A stretch of 64,000 bases of DNA, taken from NCBI GenBank assembly GCA_021234155.1, contig JAJEKV010000060.1, positions 4,980,323 to 5,044,322 of the forward strand, given 5' to 3'. The notes under the pieces are model-generated. The model worked only from the letters and a program-made list of their open reading frames with translations, had not been told where the DNA came from and did not search any database. The position numbers and the translations under genes were made by a program. Source of the DNA: Isoetes taiwanensis. Taxonomy: Eukaryota; Streptophyta; Lycopodiopsida; Isoetales; Isoetaceae. Below, one piece after another: positions 11,560 through 20,270 of this stretch (positions within the stretch are counted from its first letter, which is position 1; each line of letters opens with the position of its first letter).

Positions 11560-12883
11560 ATGGCCCGAACCAAGCAGACCGCTCGAGTTCCCCGACCAGC
11601 GAATCGCCCAGCGCCCATGATCCCAGCCTGATACAGAGAATGCTTCAGGAGCGCCTTCTTAGGCATGGCCAGTCTTCATCGAGCGAGGGAGCGGCTTCAG
11701 ACGAACACCAAAGCGAAGGATCCCAGCAGGTCGATCAAGACGAGGTGCACTCCAACGCGGGGACAGAGGTCCTCGACAATGAGGAACCAGACGTCATGCA
11801 GAAAATTCTTGAAGAAGTGGAGGAGGAGGAAAGGAAGAAGAAGCAGGAACAAGATCGGGCGGCCGAAGAAAAGGAAGAGTAGAGGCAGCCAACTCCCGAG
11901 CCAACCATCGAGGAGCAACTCGAAGCTTGGATTCGAGAGAAGGAGGCCGAGGAGCAGGAAGAACAGAAAGAGCCGACCCTCAATCCAGCCGAAGAGGAGG
12001 AATTAGCGGCGTGGATCAAAAAGCATGAAGCGAAGGAACGCCGCCGGGAAAAGAAGAAAAGGAAGAGGGAGGAACTGGAGGCCAAAGAGGCCGAATTCAA
12101 GAAGAAACTCAAAGGCAAAGGCGTGGCGAAACCCATGAGAAAGTTGAAGAAGACCCCCGCGACTACGGGCCATCATCCAGAACGGCCTCCAGAATTAGCC
12201 CCCATCCTCCTCGGATGACTCAGAGGATGATGACTATAACCCCAACAATGAGGAGGCGGGTTCTTCGAAGGATCCCGCCAATGAGCGGCAAAGACCACCC
12301 CAGAGCAGCCCGAAAACCGCCAGCAGAAGCCCCCACCATACCCCGACGGGGACGTAAACAAAAAGCCGCGGCCAGCCCGAGAGGCGTACGTGATAGACCC
12401 CGTCAAGGTCTATCAGAAGAAAATAAGGGAGCACAATGCCTTCATGGCGAAGTGGGAGGCGCACAACACATATTACCAAAGAAAAAGCAGGTAAGAACTA
12501 TCGAAGGTGGACATCCGACGAAGAGCCAGACTCTGAAGCCGCCACCATAGAAGCCCAAGCCTCCTAGACCACCAGGCAAAAAGAGAACCGGCAGAAAGGA
12601 GAGCGAGAGGAAAGCCCTGAGAGAGATCAGGCATTTTCAGCGTAGCTTCGGGTTCTTGATTCCCCGTGCACCATTCGCCTGACTAGTCCGAGAGGTAATT
12701 CAAGAATACAACACGGAGATGCGGGTGACGGATGAGATGTTGCTGACACTGCAAGAGGCAACAGAGCAAAACTTGGTGCAGCATTTTGAAGATTCAACAG
12801 CCTGCACAGTTCATGCGAAGAGGGTGACACTCATGAGGCAAGACATGCATCTTGCTAGCCACATCAAGGGAGAGCGGCCTTAA
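11560..12883 (+). pseudogene. Histone H3-like protein encoded by the chromovirus (broken)
   Basis: The ATG at 11560 opens a frame whose residues 2-9 are ARTKQTAR, identical to the H3 tail including K4; residue 10 is V where H3 has K9. After a frame break at about 11629, a linker rich in E, K and R and probably coiled coil (about 11640-12480) follows, interrupted by a TAG at 11880 and a few frameshifts. From 12602 to the TAA at 12881 the reading is an H3 histone fold: ALREIR, LVREVIQEYNTEMR, LQEATEQNLVQHFEDS, VHAKRVTLM and IKGERP, with H3-length loop 1 and the H3 cysteine (TACTVHAKR). One stop (TGA, 12680-12682) lies where H3 has arginine. With a linker of roughly 340 residues it is far longer than H3 (about 136 aa). 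A role in chromatin is inferred. Confidence 0.88.
12602..12883 (+). other. H3 histone-fold domain within the retrotransposon ORF
   Basis: This sub-feature marks the C-terminal fold. The last 57 residues align with canonical H3 from the KTDLRF position to GERA with no gap, so it lacks the longer loop 1 typical of centromeric CENH3. Residues fixed in H3 are kept: LREIR before helix 1, PF and LVRE in helix 1, LQEA in helix 2, FED at its end, HAKRVT before helix 3 and the final GER. The changed surface residues and the charged linker argue for a long-standing element gene rather than a recent host H3 insertion. Confidence 0.9.
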
Positions 12884-13028
12884 AATTTTGTAAATAACAG
12901 AAAAATTTTTGTCAATTTAAAGAGTTTTGGACTAAATGACATGTGAAATCTTGTTTAATTAAGTTGAGTTAGTAAGTTTTAGCTTTTGTCTTAGTCAAAA
13001 CAGACATCCTAGGCCAATTCGAGAGGAT
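12884..13028. other. AT-rich spacer after the histone-like gene
   Basis: The TAA is followed by AT-rich, T- and A-run sequence of the kind expected around a plant poly(A) site, before the second set of palindromes begins. No coding sequence is seen. Confidence 0.4.
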
Positions 13029-13095
13029 GTCTCACACGTTGCGCCAGGACCGAAAATGAAAAGTTCATTATTGGTCTGGGCGCAACGTGTGAGAC
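13029..13095. repeat. 67-bp palindromic repeat, copy 3
   Basis: Starts GTCTCACACGTTGCGCC and ends GGCGCAACGTGTGAGAC, with perfect complementarity over the terminal 17 bases. It lies between the two extra genes and is the first palindrome of the second promoter-like module. Confidence 0.92.
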
Positions 13096-13229
13096 CATGC
13101 CCCAAAAGTGCCCAAAACAGCTCCAAATAGACCAAATAAAGGGGTCAATTCTGTCTAACTCAATGAGTCCAGCAGAATTAGATCCTTATATCACCCAAAT
13201 TAGACAAGTTTAACCCATTTAGAGCCAAT

Positions 13230-13296
13230 GTCTCACACGTCGCGCCAGGACCGAAAATGAAAAGTTCATTATTGGTCTGGGCGCAACGTGTGAGAC
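13230..13296. repeat. 67-bp palindromic repeat, copy 4
   Basis: Nearly identical to copy 3 and starting 201 bp after it. It precedes the second TATA box by about 190 bp. Confidence 0.92.
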
Positions 13297-13488
13297 CTCT
13301 CAGCAAATTCTCCACCATGCCACATCCAAATGACCTCTAGTTTGTTGCAATAGGTTCATTAGCTAATCTTAGCATGCTCAAACCCCAAAAGTAGTCTTCA
13401 AATCCTCATTTAGACCTCCTAATAGGTCAGAATTGCCCAACCCCAATAAAATTCTAAGTCATCCAAAAATTAGGGTTTTTCCCTTCTC

Positions 13489-13497
13489 TATAAATAG
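13489..13497 (+). promoter_or_regulatory. TATA box upstream of the second extra gene
   Basis: TATAAATAG, 121 bp before the ATG at 13610. Together with copies 3 and 4 it repeats the arrangement seen before the histone-like gene. Confidence 0.6.
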
Positions 13498-13609
13498 GTC
13501 CCCATTTCTCACTTAGCACCCTACAAGTTTGCTCTTGACCTTTTAGGCGATCTTTCAGCTCCCTGAGGCACTTTTGCATTCGTTTGATAGTCTCATCTTC
13601 CCTAGATCC

Positions 13610-15136
13610 ATGGCAACTGCTGACTTCAGGCGATGGTACAGCGCCAGTGCTCATGCTGCCGAAGCCGATGTCAATGACATTTTCTGAGTCTTCCGGAGAG
13701 AGATTGATGTCCAAGCAACCTTGCACGCAACGCCAGCATATAGGCGAGTTTTGGCTGACTTCCAAGCTAGGGTAGGTCAGTCCCTAGTGCAGCTTCCCCC
13801 TTGCACGGGCTATTTCGTTCCCCGCCCATCCCTACAAGCAGCCTTGGGTGATGTCCCGAACATTGCCAAATATTTGACCAACAAGGCGCAAAGGTTACCA
13901 GATTACATGGTCCTGACAGTTGACAGGGCCAAGTAATTTTCCTACACCGCCGCCTTGGCCATATTCCTTTCCCACCGTGCTGAAAACCCAATGGGGGAAA
14001 CCTCTATTCCTCCCATGGAAGTGGACCCCATAGCATCCTCGCCAGAGAACAGATGCTTTTTGCAAAGCACCGGCAAGAGCGGGAAGGAAGAAAGTAAGAA
14101 GAGGAATCGGACGAGGAAGAATATACGAGCTCGAATCTTAAGAAGAACGGCGAAGAAGTAAGAAGAGGAGCTACACAACTCGGCGAAGCGCCCGGACCCT
14201 CGAGTCGCTCCCCACTAGGGCTAGGCATCACAAGCCTAGCCTCCATCATCATTGACGGTGAGGAGTTCCTACTCACATCCGACATCGAATCTCGAATGCG
14301 TGGAGAGGGAGTTCCGCTTGATGAGTTGTTTGCACCAAGCTGGCGGCATCGGACTTGGATGACTTCATCGTCCGGGGAGTCTCGGACTTCCCGCTTCAAG
14401 TGAGGGAAGCCGACACCTATACAGGGGAGTCGACTTCGGACATTCAAGCCTACACCAACATAAGGCAAGTAATGGAAGCTCGAGAACTGCCATCTGAGGA
14501 GGAGTTCCAGGCCATCCAGGAACGGATGGGGATCCGTGGCAAGACCACGAGCATTTTGATGCCGAGCTCGTCGACACCAGCTCGCACAAGAGGAGCAGGA
14601 ATCGACATCAGGCGAGTCGACTCGACAATTAGAGACTACCAAGAAATGACCGAGGTAGAGGTCGATGAATACGCCGGAAGACATAGAGCGGGAGGGCAAG
14701 CAGGTGGAGAGTCATCGACAACAACACACAATAAACAAATGTGTCGCCGAGGTACTACCTTCCCCCGCCGCCGATGGAAGAATAGCGTAATACACCGCAA
14801 AATTCAGTCCCCTGTATGCAAGAAGGAGTGTTTATGCTCATTGCACTCTCTGGCTTTGGCATGCACGCTCGAATAGCTGCAAACGTCGACTATGCTGTCT
14901 TAGTCAAGAGAGCGATGGCACTTGACATCTTCGACTTCGCCGTGCCCTACCGACGGCAGGGAAGATTGGCAGTAACCGCGGCCTACACCTCCGATCGCAG
15001 GGTGGAAGAGTTGGTGACAGCCTTGCAGGGTGGGTCATCAACAAACGTCCTCAGGAACTTGGGACGCTCAATAGGAACGGCCCAAGTTAAGGAGTTCCTT
15101 GAAGATAACCCATCCTACCGGCGATTTCAAGAATAG
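13610..15136 (+). pseudogene. Second extra chromovirus gene, function unknown (broken)
   Basis: The ATG at 13610 (MATADFRRWYSASAHAAEAD) opens a frame that continues across several frame breaks to the TAG ending at 15136. Recognisable coding blocks are an alpha-helical N-terminal part (to about 13990), an acidic and serine-rich middle (to about 14720) and an open C-terminal block (14816-15136, FDFAVPYRRQGRLAV, ending NPSYRRFQE). I recognise no family; comparison by eye with H2A, H2B and H4 found no match. It has its own palindrome-plus-TATA module like the histone-like gene and precedes gag, so it is an accessory gene of the element and not an envelope gene in the usual 3' position. Confidence 0.6.
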
Positions 15137-15290
15137 TTAAACTCTTGATCCCGGAGGCTTTGTATTAAGATATTATATAATATAAGTATAATTTCTTTTG
15201 CACTTTAAATGTTTGTTGATGTATCTTATTCCGCAACTATACCAACAACACATATAATGCAAGAGAACAAATAAAACTAACCGTACAACC
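15137..15290. other. AT-rich spacer before gag
   Basis: Very AT-rich (TATTATATAATATAAG near 15171-15186) after the stop of the second extra gene. It could hold a poly(A) region for that gene and leader for gag. Nothing else is seen. Confidence 0.4.
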
Positions 15291-16290
15291 ATGACCTACT
15301 TGTGTATGCAGCTAGAGGCCCGGGCTCAGGGGAACGACAACGCCGAGACCATAGGGAAGAACAGACTCCGCCCAAGCCACCCCCGACAAGGAGCCTGTAT
15401 GAAGCATTTGGTGCCATGACCCCGGAGGAGGAAATGTCGCAGATGAGAACGGACCTCGAAAGCGATAAAGGCTCTCTTTAGCGGCACAAGGAGGAGTTGG
15501 CTTAGATGGCAGTGTCCAGTTACCCGAAGCACCACCTCAGAAGACGAAGAAGGACAAGAGGAAGAGCAAGAGAAGGAGGTCCCCCAGTACGGAATCCTCC
15601 GACTCAAGCTCGGATTCGGACTCCAACTCCGAAGAAGAGGAAGAGCAGTCGCGAACCAAGGGACGATGCATTACAAGGAGACGAGGACCTCGGACTATCA
15701 GAAAAAGGTAGACTCGGCATTGGGAAACGTATGGAAGGCCAGGAAGCTCGAGCAATTCTCAGGCGAGAACAGGTCAGGCATGGAGGCAGAAGCTTGGCTC
15801 GATGAGATGAGCGAGTATGGTAACGCCTATGGAGCAGGGATGGTTGCAGGTTCAGAAAGTTTGCTAAAGCTTTCAAGCGCCATTACGTCCCAAGGGAACA
15901 CAAGTCCAACATGATGCAGCAGTTTTACCGATTGCAGCAAGGCAACAAATCAGTCCAAAAATATACAGAGGAATTTATGCGGCTAAGGCTTTATGTGCCA
16001 AAGTTGAGCGAAAAGCACGCGGTGGAGAGCTATATTGAAGGATTGAATGAGGAGATACGCAAGCTTGTAAGGGCAATAAACCCCAAGACAGTATCGGAAG
16101 CAGAATCTAAGGCAATAAGCTTGCAAGGAACGGGCCTCGTAACAAATGGCAAGGCAGAGGCAAAAGATACTGGGATAAAGGCAAGGCAACAGGAGTTATA
16201 GCCCTAGAGCAGCCCAGCCCAGTCCAAATTTAAAGCCCCATATAGTAGCAACCATGGGAAGCAACAGGAAAAGAAGCAGGTGTCCTTCAA
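15291..16290 (+). pseudogene. gag: Ty3/gypsy gag with a basic/serine-rich N-terminus
   Basis: The capsid region is recognised from EQFSGENRSG and EAEAWLDEMSEYGN (about 15750-15820) and FYRLQQGNKSVQKYTEEFMR (about 15920-15980), the pattern of the retrotransposon gag domain. Upstream lies a KRKSKRRRSPSTESSDSS-type basic/serine tract (about 15550-15600). Frame changes near 15480, 15660 and 15870 break it. The zinc-knuckle remnant (about 16375-16415, DHRTANCP) keeps the last H and C of CCHC but has lost the second cysteine. The ATG at 15291 is only a possible start. Confidence 0.75.
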
Positions 16291-16906
16291 GGACAAGCAG
16301 GAGGGGTCAAATTACTCCAAAGCAGTGCGGTCCTTCTTGCAAGCCATGCCCAAGGAGAAGAGACAGGAGTGCATAGAGAAGCAGCTTCAGCCGGACCACA
16401 GGACAGCGAACTGCCCCTTCGTCATGAGCGCAGCACTAGCGGAGTTGGGTGGATGGGACACTCCGTCTGACGACGACGGCGAGGCAGCCCGCGACTATAT
16501 TCAGGGTGAGTGTCATATCTTTGCCGCCATAGATACAGAACAAGCAGAGAACCAGTATAAGGTAATTTCTACAGTAGGGAAGGCCAAGGCCAAGTCTTTC
16601 ATAGTCCCGATAGACTCAAGAAGTAGCCACAACTTTGCATCCCCAAGAATGGTTGAAATGTTGAAGTTGAAACCATTAAAGTCCAAGCCAAGGCCTGTAA
16701 TCTTAGCAAGTGGGGCAGTAAGGCAAACAGCAGGCAAGAGGATCAACTTCGACATCAACTTGCCAGGGATTAATATCCAGATGGGGGCAGAAGTCATGGG
16801 GATTGGCAAGTACGACTTGATCATAGGGATGGAGTATCTTGGACCAGCGGGGGCCATCATTTATTGTGGAAAGCGGAAGGTGACCTTCACAACGCCCGAC
16901 GGCTAG
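16280..16906 (+). pseudogene. pol: Ty3/gypsy aspartic protease region
   Basis: A retropepsin-like fold is seen as FIVPIDSRSSHNFAS (near 16600), where the catalytic DSG/DTG is changed to DSR, followed by LILASGAV-like and DLIIGMEYLG segments that match the flap and C-terminal part of the family. The frame stops at a TAG (16904-16906) where the polyprotein should continue into RT. The protease would cleave the Gag-Pol polyprotein; the changed active site and the stop mean it is not functional here. Confidence 0.82.
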
Positions 16907-16942
16907 ATAATTGAGATCACAGGTATAGAAGTTGTTCCCATC

Positions 16943-18045
16943 ATGCAGTGCATGTCTAGTAAATGGATGCTCAAGTGCATCAAGAGCGAGCATGTAGCAT
17001 ACATCTTCAAGCTTGAGATTGAAGAGCCGGAGTCAGAAGAAAGCAAAGAAGCCAAGGTGCTCATCGAGTTGCCCAAGCAAATAGCTAAGTTGATCACGGA
17101 GTTCCACGATCTCTTTCCAGATGAGATCGAGCACCTCCCTCCTTATAGGGGAGTCGAGTGTGAGATAGCACTCGAACCAGGAATGAAGCCGACAAGCAAG
17201 GCTCCATACAGAATGACAACGCAGGAGCTGATGGAGCTAAAGAAGCAATTGCAGGAGTTGCTCGACCTAGGCTTCATCAGACCTAGTGTCTCGCCATTTG
17301 GAGCACCCATTCTTTTTATCAAGAAGAAGGATGGCAGTTTGAGGATGTGCATAGACTATAGGCAGTTGAATAAGCACACCATCAAGAACAAGTATGCGCT
17401 CCCCGGATCGGATGACTTGATGGATCAGCTCCAAGGGGCAAAAGTCTTCTCCAAAATTGACTTAAGGTCAGGCTATCATCAGATCCGGATAAAGGAAGAA
17501 GATATTCATAAAACCGCCTTCAGAACGCGGTACGGGCACTATGAGTTCACGGTAATGCCTTTCGGCTTATCGAACGCCCCAGCAACGTTCATGAGGCTCA
17601 TGAACGACATCTTCAGGGAGTTCTTAGACACCTTTGTGATAGTATTCTTTGATGACATTTTGGTATATAGCAGATTCCTTGAAGAACACGTACAACACTT
17701 AAGGAGAGTGCTGGAGAAGTTGAAGAGGCACCAGTTGTACGCCAAGTTGTCGAAGTGCCACTTCGCAACGGAGAAGGTGGAATACCTGGGTCATGTGATC
17801 TCAGCAGAAGGAATCTCGACGGATCCCGCCAAGATTGAAGCAGTGATTCAGTGACCGGCACCGAAGAACGTCCATGAGGTCAGAAGTTTTCTTGGCCTAG
17901 CAGGGTACTACAGGAAGTTTGTGAAGAACTTTGCAAAGATAGCAGCCCCACTAACAGACTTGACGAGGGCAGAAAAGGTGAAAGATTGGGCAGATCATTG
18001 GCACAAGAAAGCCCAAGCGGGGTTTGAATTGTTGAAGAAAGCTTT
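16943..18045 (+). pseudogene. pol: Ty3/gypsy reverse transcriptase and start of RNase H
   Basis: All RT blocks are visible: [66 protein letters not shown] and the catalytic FFDDILVYS (near 17648-17670). A TGA at 17852-17854 stands where the family has tryptophan (VIQ-stop-PAP). The RNase H connection (FLGLAGYYRKFVKNF) continues to 18045, where the palindromic tRNA-like element interrupts it after FELLKKAF. Confidence 0.92.
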
Positions 18046-18058
18046 TGTCACATTTAAG

Positions 18059-18162
18059 GGTCTGGACAGGACTCGAACCCACTACCTCTGGAGTGGTAGC
18101 CATGCAGCCTAACCGAAAAGGCCACGATGATTTGGACGAAACCAAATCCTGCGCTCGGACTT
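18059..18162 (-). ncRNA. tRNA-like cassette A (outer left)
   Basis: The minus strand reads as a counterpart of cassette D, with the T-arm-like GGGTTCGAGTCC, the CTACC...GGTAG hairpin and the GGCCTTTTCGGTTAGGCTGC D-arm-like segment. The 5' acceptor strand has decayed (AGTCCGA), so the terminal stem no longer pairs well. Confidence 0.6.
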
Positions 18163-18362
18163 TGATAGTTAATCGTCACACTATCCTCCCCTCAAGGCCC
18201 CCCTCCTTGAAGGCTTGCAAGCGGGAATTGGGGGCGGACCAACTTTCGATCGCAAGGGGGGAACAGGGAGTGTGGCGACAACCATCTGGACCCCCAACCC
18301 TATTGCGAGTTGCCCACATCACTGGGGTATGAGTCGTCCAAATCATCTTGTCACATTTAAAA

Positions 18363-18463
18363 GTGCGGGCGAGACTCGAACCCACTACCTCTGAAGTGGT
18401 AGCCGATGCGGCCCTAACGAAAAGCCCCGATGATTTGGACGAAACCAAATCACACGCCCGCAC
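18363..18463 (-). ncRNA. tRNA-like cassette B (inner left)
   Basis: Terminal strands GTGCGGGC and GCCCGCAC pair perfectly over 8 bp. Inside are the same hairpins as in the other cassettes: ATTTGG...CCAAAT, a D-arm-like GGGCTTTTCGTTAGGGC, CTACC...GGTAG and a T-arm-like GGGTTCGAGTC. The stem sequence differs from cassette D but pairing is kept, which is covariation. Confidence 0.65.
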
Positions 18464-18490
18464 CTGATAGTTAATCGTCACACTATCTTC

Positions 18491-18587
18491 GAGCGTGTGA
18501 TTTGGTTTCGGCCCAAATCATCGGCCTTTTTCGCTAGGGTCGCACGGCTACCACCCGCAGGTAGTGGGTTCGAGTCCCCGCCCGCAC
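18491..18587 (+). ncRNA. tRNA-like cassette C (inner right, partial)
   Basis: A plus-strand copy of the inner cassette with a perfect B box (GGTTCGAGTCC) and 3' strand CGCCCGCAC. Its 5' acceptor strand is missing at the centre of the palindrome (CTTCGAGCGTGTG), so it was probably truncated when the halves joined. Confidence 0.6.
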
Positions 18588-18795
18588 TCTTTAAATGTGA
18601 CAGTATGATTTGGACAACTCATGCCCTAGTGGTGTGGGCAACCCGTAATAGGGTTGGGGGTCCAGATGGTGGTCATCACACTTCTCGGAGTTCAGTCCCT
18701 TGCAGATCGAGTTCGGTCCGCCCCCAATCCCCCCGGTTGCAAGCCTTCAAGGAGGGGGGGCCTTGAGGGGAGGATAGTGTGACGATTAACTATCA

Positions 18796-18899
18796 GGTCT
18801 GGAGCGTGTGATTTGGTTTTGTCCAAATCATCGTGGCCTTTTCGGTTAGGCTGCACGGCTACCACTCCAGAGGTAGTGGGTTCGAGTCCCGTCCAGACC
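18796..18899 (+). ncRNA. tRNA-like cassette D (outer right)
   Basis: A 104-nt cassette with terminal strands GGTCTGG (18796-18802) and CCAGACC (18893-18899), a perfect RNA polymerase III B box GGTTCGAGTCC (18879-18889) and an A-box-like TGGCCTTTTCGG (18834-18845). A D-arm-like stem-loop, a five-pair hairpin (CTACC/GGTAG) in the anticodon-arm position and a T-arm give a tRNA-like outline. An extra hairpin (ATTTGG...CCAAAT) sits after the acceptor strand, so it is not a canonical tRNA and I cannot name an anticodon. Confidence 0.65.
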
Positions 18900-18917
18900 C
18901 TTAAATGTGATAGCTTT

Positions 18918-19440
18918 GACAACCGCCCCCGTCTTGACCCTGCCAGACCCAGAGAAAGGCAAGTTGGTGGCGACAGACGCAAGTAAGATAAGCCACAGGC
19001 GCAATGCTCATGCAGGAAGAGCGAGTAATAGCGTATGATTCCAGGAAGATGAACGACGCCGAAACGCGCTACCCGACGCACGATCAAGAATTGCTTGCAG
19101 TTGTCAGGAGGCACTATCTCTTGGGAAGGAAGTTCCAATTGGACACAGATCATCAGAGCCTCCAGTATGTATTCACGCAACCACACCTTAACCTGAGGCA
19201 GCGAAGGTGGATGGAGTTCCTCGAAGAGTATGACTTTGATATAGTCTACAAGCCCGGGAAGCTCAATGTGGTAGCAGATGCTCTTTCAAGGCATCCCCTG
19301 ACAACTAGAGTGCATTGCAATACAATTTCGACGCTCTCCAGCAATTTTGGGAAGAAGATTGAAGAAACCTTGCCAACAGATGTGGACTTCAAGGAAGTAT
19401 GGGCAAGCGTATGCAGGGAAGCAAGAACAGATAAGGAGAG
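18918..19440 (+). pseudogene. pol: Ty3/gypsy RNase H, continued
   Basis: Picks up directly after the inserted element with TAPVLTLPDPEKGKLVATDAS, then after a frame break near 18985 continues as MLMQEERVIAYDSRKMN, ELLAVVRRHYLLGRKF, TDHQSLQYVF and ADALSRHP. These are the standard motifs of gypsy RNase H, which removes the RNA strand of the RNA/DNA hybrid. The insertion and frameshift disable it. Confidence 0.88.
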
Positions 19441-20267
19441 AGAGACCTTCAAAAATTTTAAAACGGAAGGTAATCTCTTGTACCATAAGAACAAGTTGTG
19501 CGTGCCGGAATCATCAGGTGTAAGGAAGTTGATTCTCCATGACACCCACAACAGTCCAATAGCTGGCCGTGCAGGATTTATGAAGACATATTTCAAAGTG
19601 CGCAGCAGCTACTATTGGCCGGGAACGAAGAAGCAGGTAGCTCGCTACATCAAAGAGTGTCAGCTATGTCAGCAGACGAAAGCAGAGCAGCTTCGAATTC
19701 CAGGGGCATTGGAACCATTAGCGGTGCCGAACGCTAAGTGGGAGGTCATCAGCATGGACTTCATAACAGGGCTTCCAAGGACAGTAAGAGGGAAGGATGC
19801 TTTGATGGTAGTGGTCGACAAGTTGTCGAAGATGGCACATTTTGTGCCACACGGCTATGGATACAGCGAAGCTCTTCACCAAAGAAATCTTCAGGCTCCA
19901 TGGCATGTCGAGGGAGATCATCTTCGACAGAGATCCCAAGTTCATGAGTGCCTTTTGGCAGGACCTCTTTGCCACGATTCAGACGAAGCTATTTATGAGC
20001 ACGGCCTACCATCCCCAGACGGATGGGCAAACGGAGCGGACCAACAGAATTTTGGAGGATATGCTACGAAACTATGTCTGGAACAAGCAAGGTATGTGGG
20101 AAGAATTTATTCACTTGGTGGAGTTTGCGTATAATAGCACCAAGCAGGAATCATCCCAAATGTCACCATTCATGATCAACTATGGCTACCAATGCCTAAC
20201 TCCAGACACTTGGCATAACCCCGTGTCAAAAGTAGAGGTTTCGCAGCAAATGTTGGCTGACATGTAG
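19441..20267 (+). pseudogene. pol: Ty3/gypsy integrase
   Basis: The HHCC finger is at about 19530-19680 (HDTHNSPIAGRAGF, then CQLCQQTK), with R where the second histidine usually stands (AGH). The first catalytic aspartate is in ISMDFITGLP (about 19755), the second in IIFDRDPKF (about 19920) and the glutamate in HPQTDGQTERTN (about 20010-20045). A frameshift near 19850-19870 moves the second half to another frame, and a TAG at 20265-20267 precedes the C-terminal part. Confidence 0.9.
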
Positions 20268-20270
20268 CAG

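Larger units (their letters stand above)
18046..18912. mobile_element. Palindromic element with four tRNA-like cassettes
   Basis: An 867-bp insertion in the RNase H region flanked by GCTTT duplications (18041-18045 and 18913-18917). It starts TGTCACATTTAAGGGTCTGG and ends with the inverse (CCTTAAATGTGATA). The left half (to about 18485) and the right half are inverted copies of each other. Each half has an outer and an inner tRNA-like cassette separated by a GC-rich spacer, and TGTCACATTTAA recurs before the inner cassette. No protein is encoded. The TG...CA-like ends and 5-bp duplication recall LTR-type integration, whereas the inverted halves recall a fold-back element; I cannot assign it to a known class. 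Confidence 0.85.

Noticed and set aside
12602-12883. Centromeric CENH3 rather than H3 origin of the histone fold
   Set aside because: Loop 1 has canonical H3 length and the tail is the canonical ARTKQTAR, both unlike CENH3.
11070-13296. The four 67-bp palindromes as a CRISPR-like array
   Set aside because: Only four units with 0.15-1.7 kb between them, within a eukaryotic retrotransposon; spacers are not of uniform size.
18059-18899. The four cassettes as ordinary tRNA genes
   Set aside because: Each has an extra hairpin after the acceptor strand and no definable anticodon loop of seven bases, and they lie inside a mobile palindrome.
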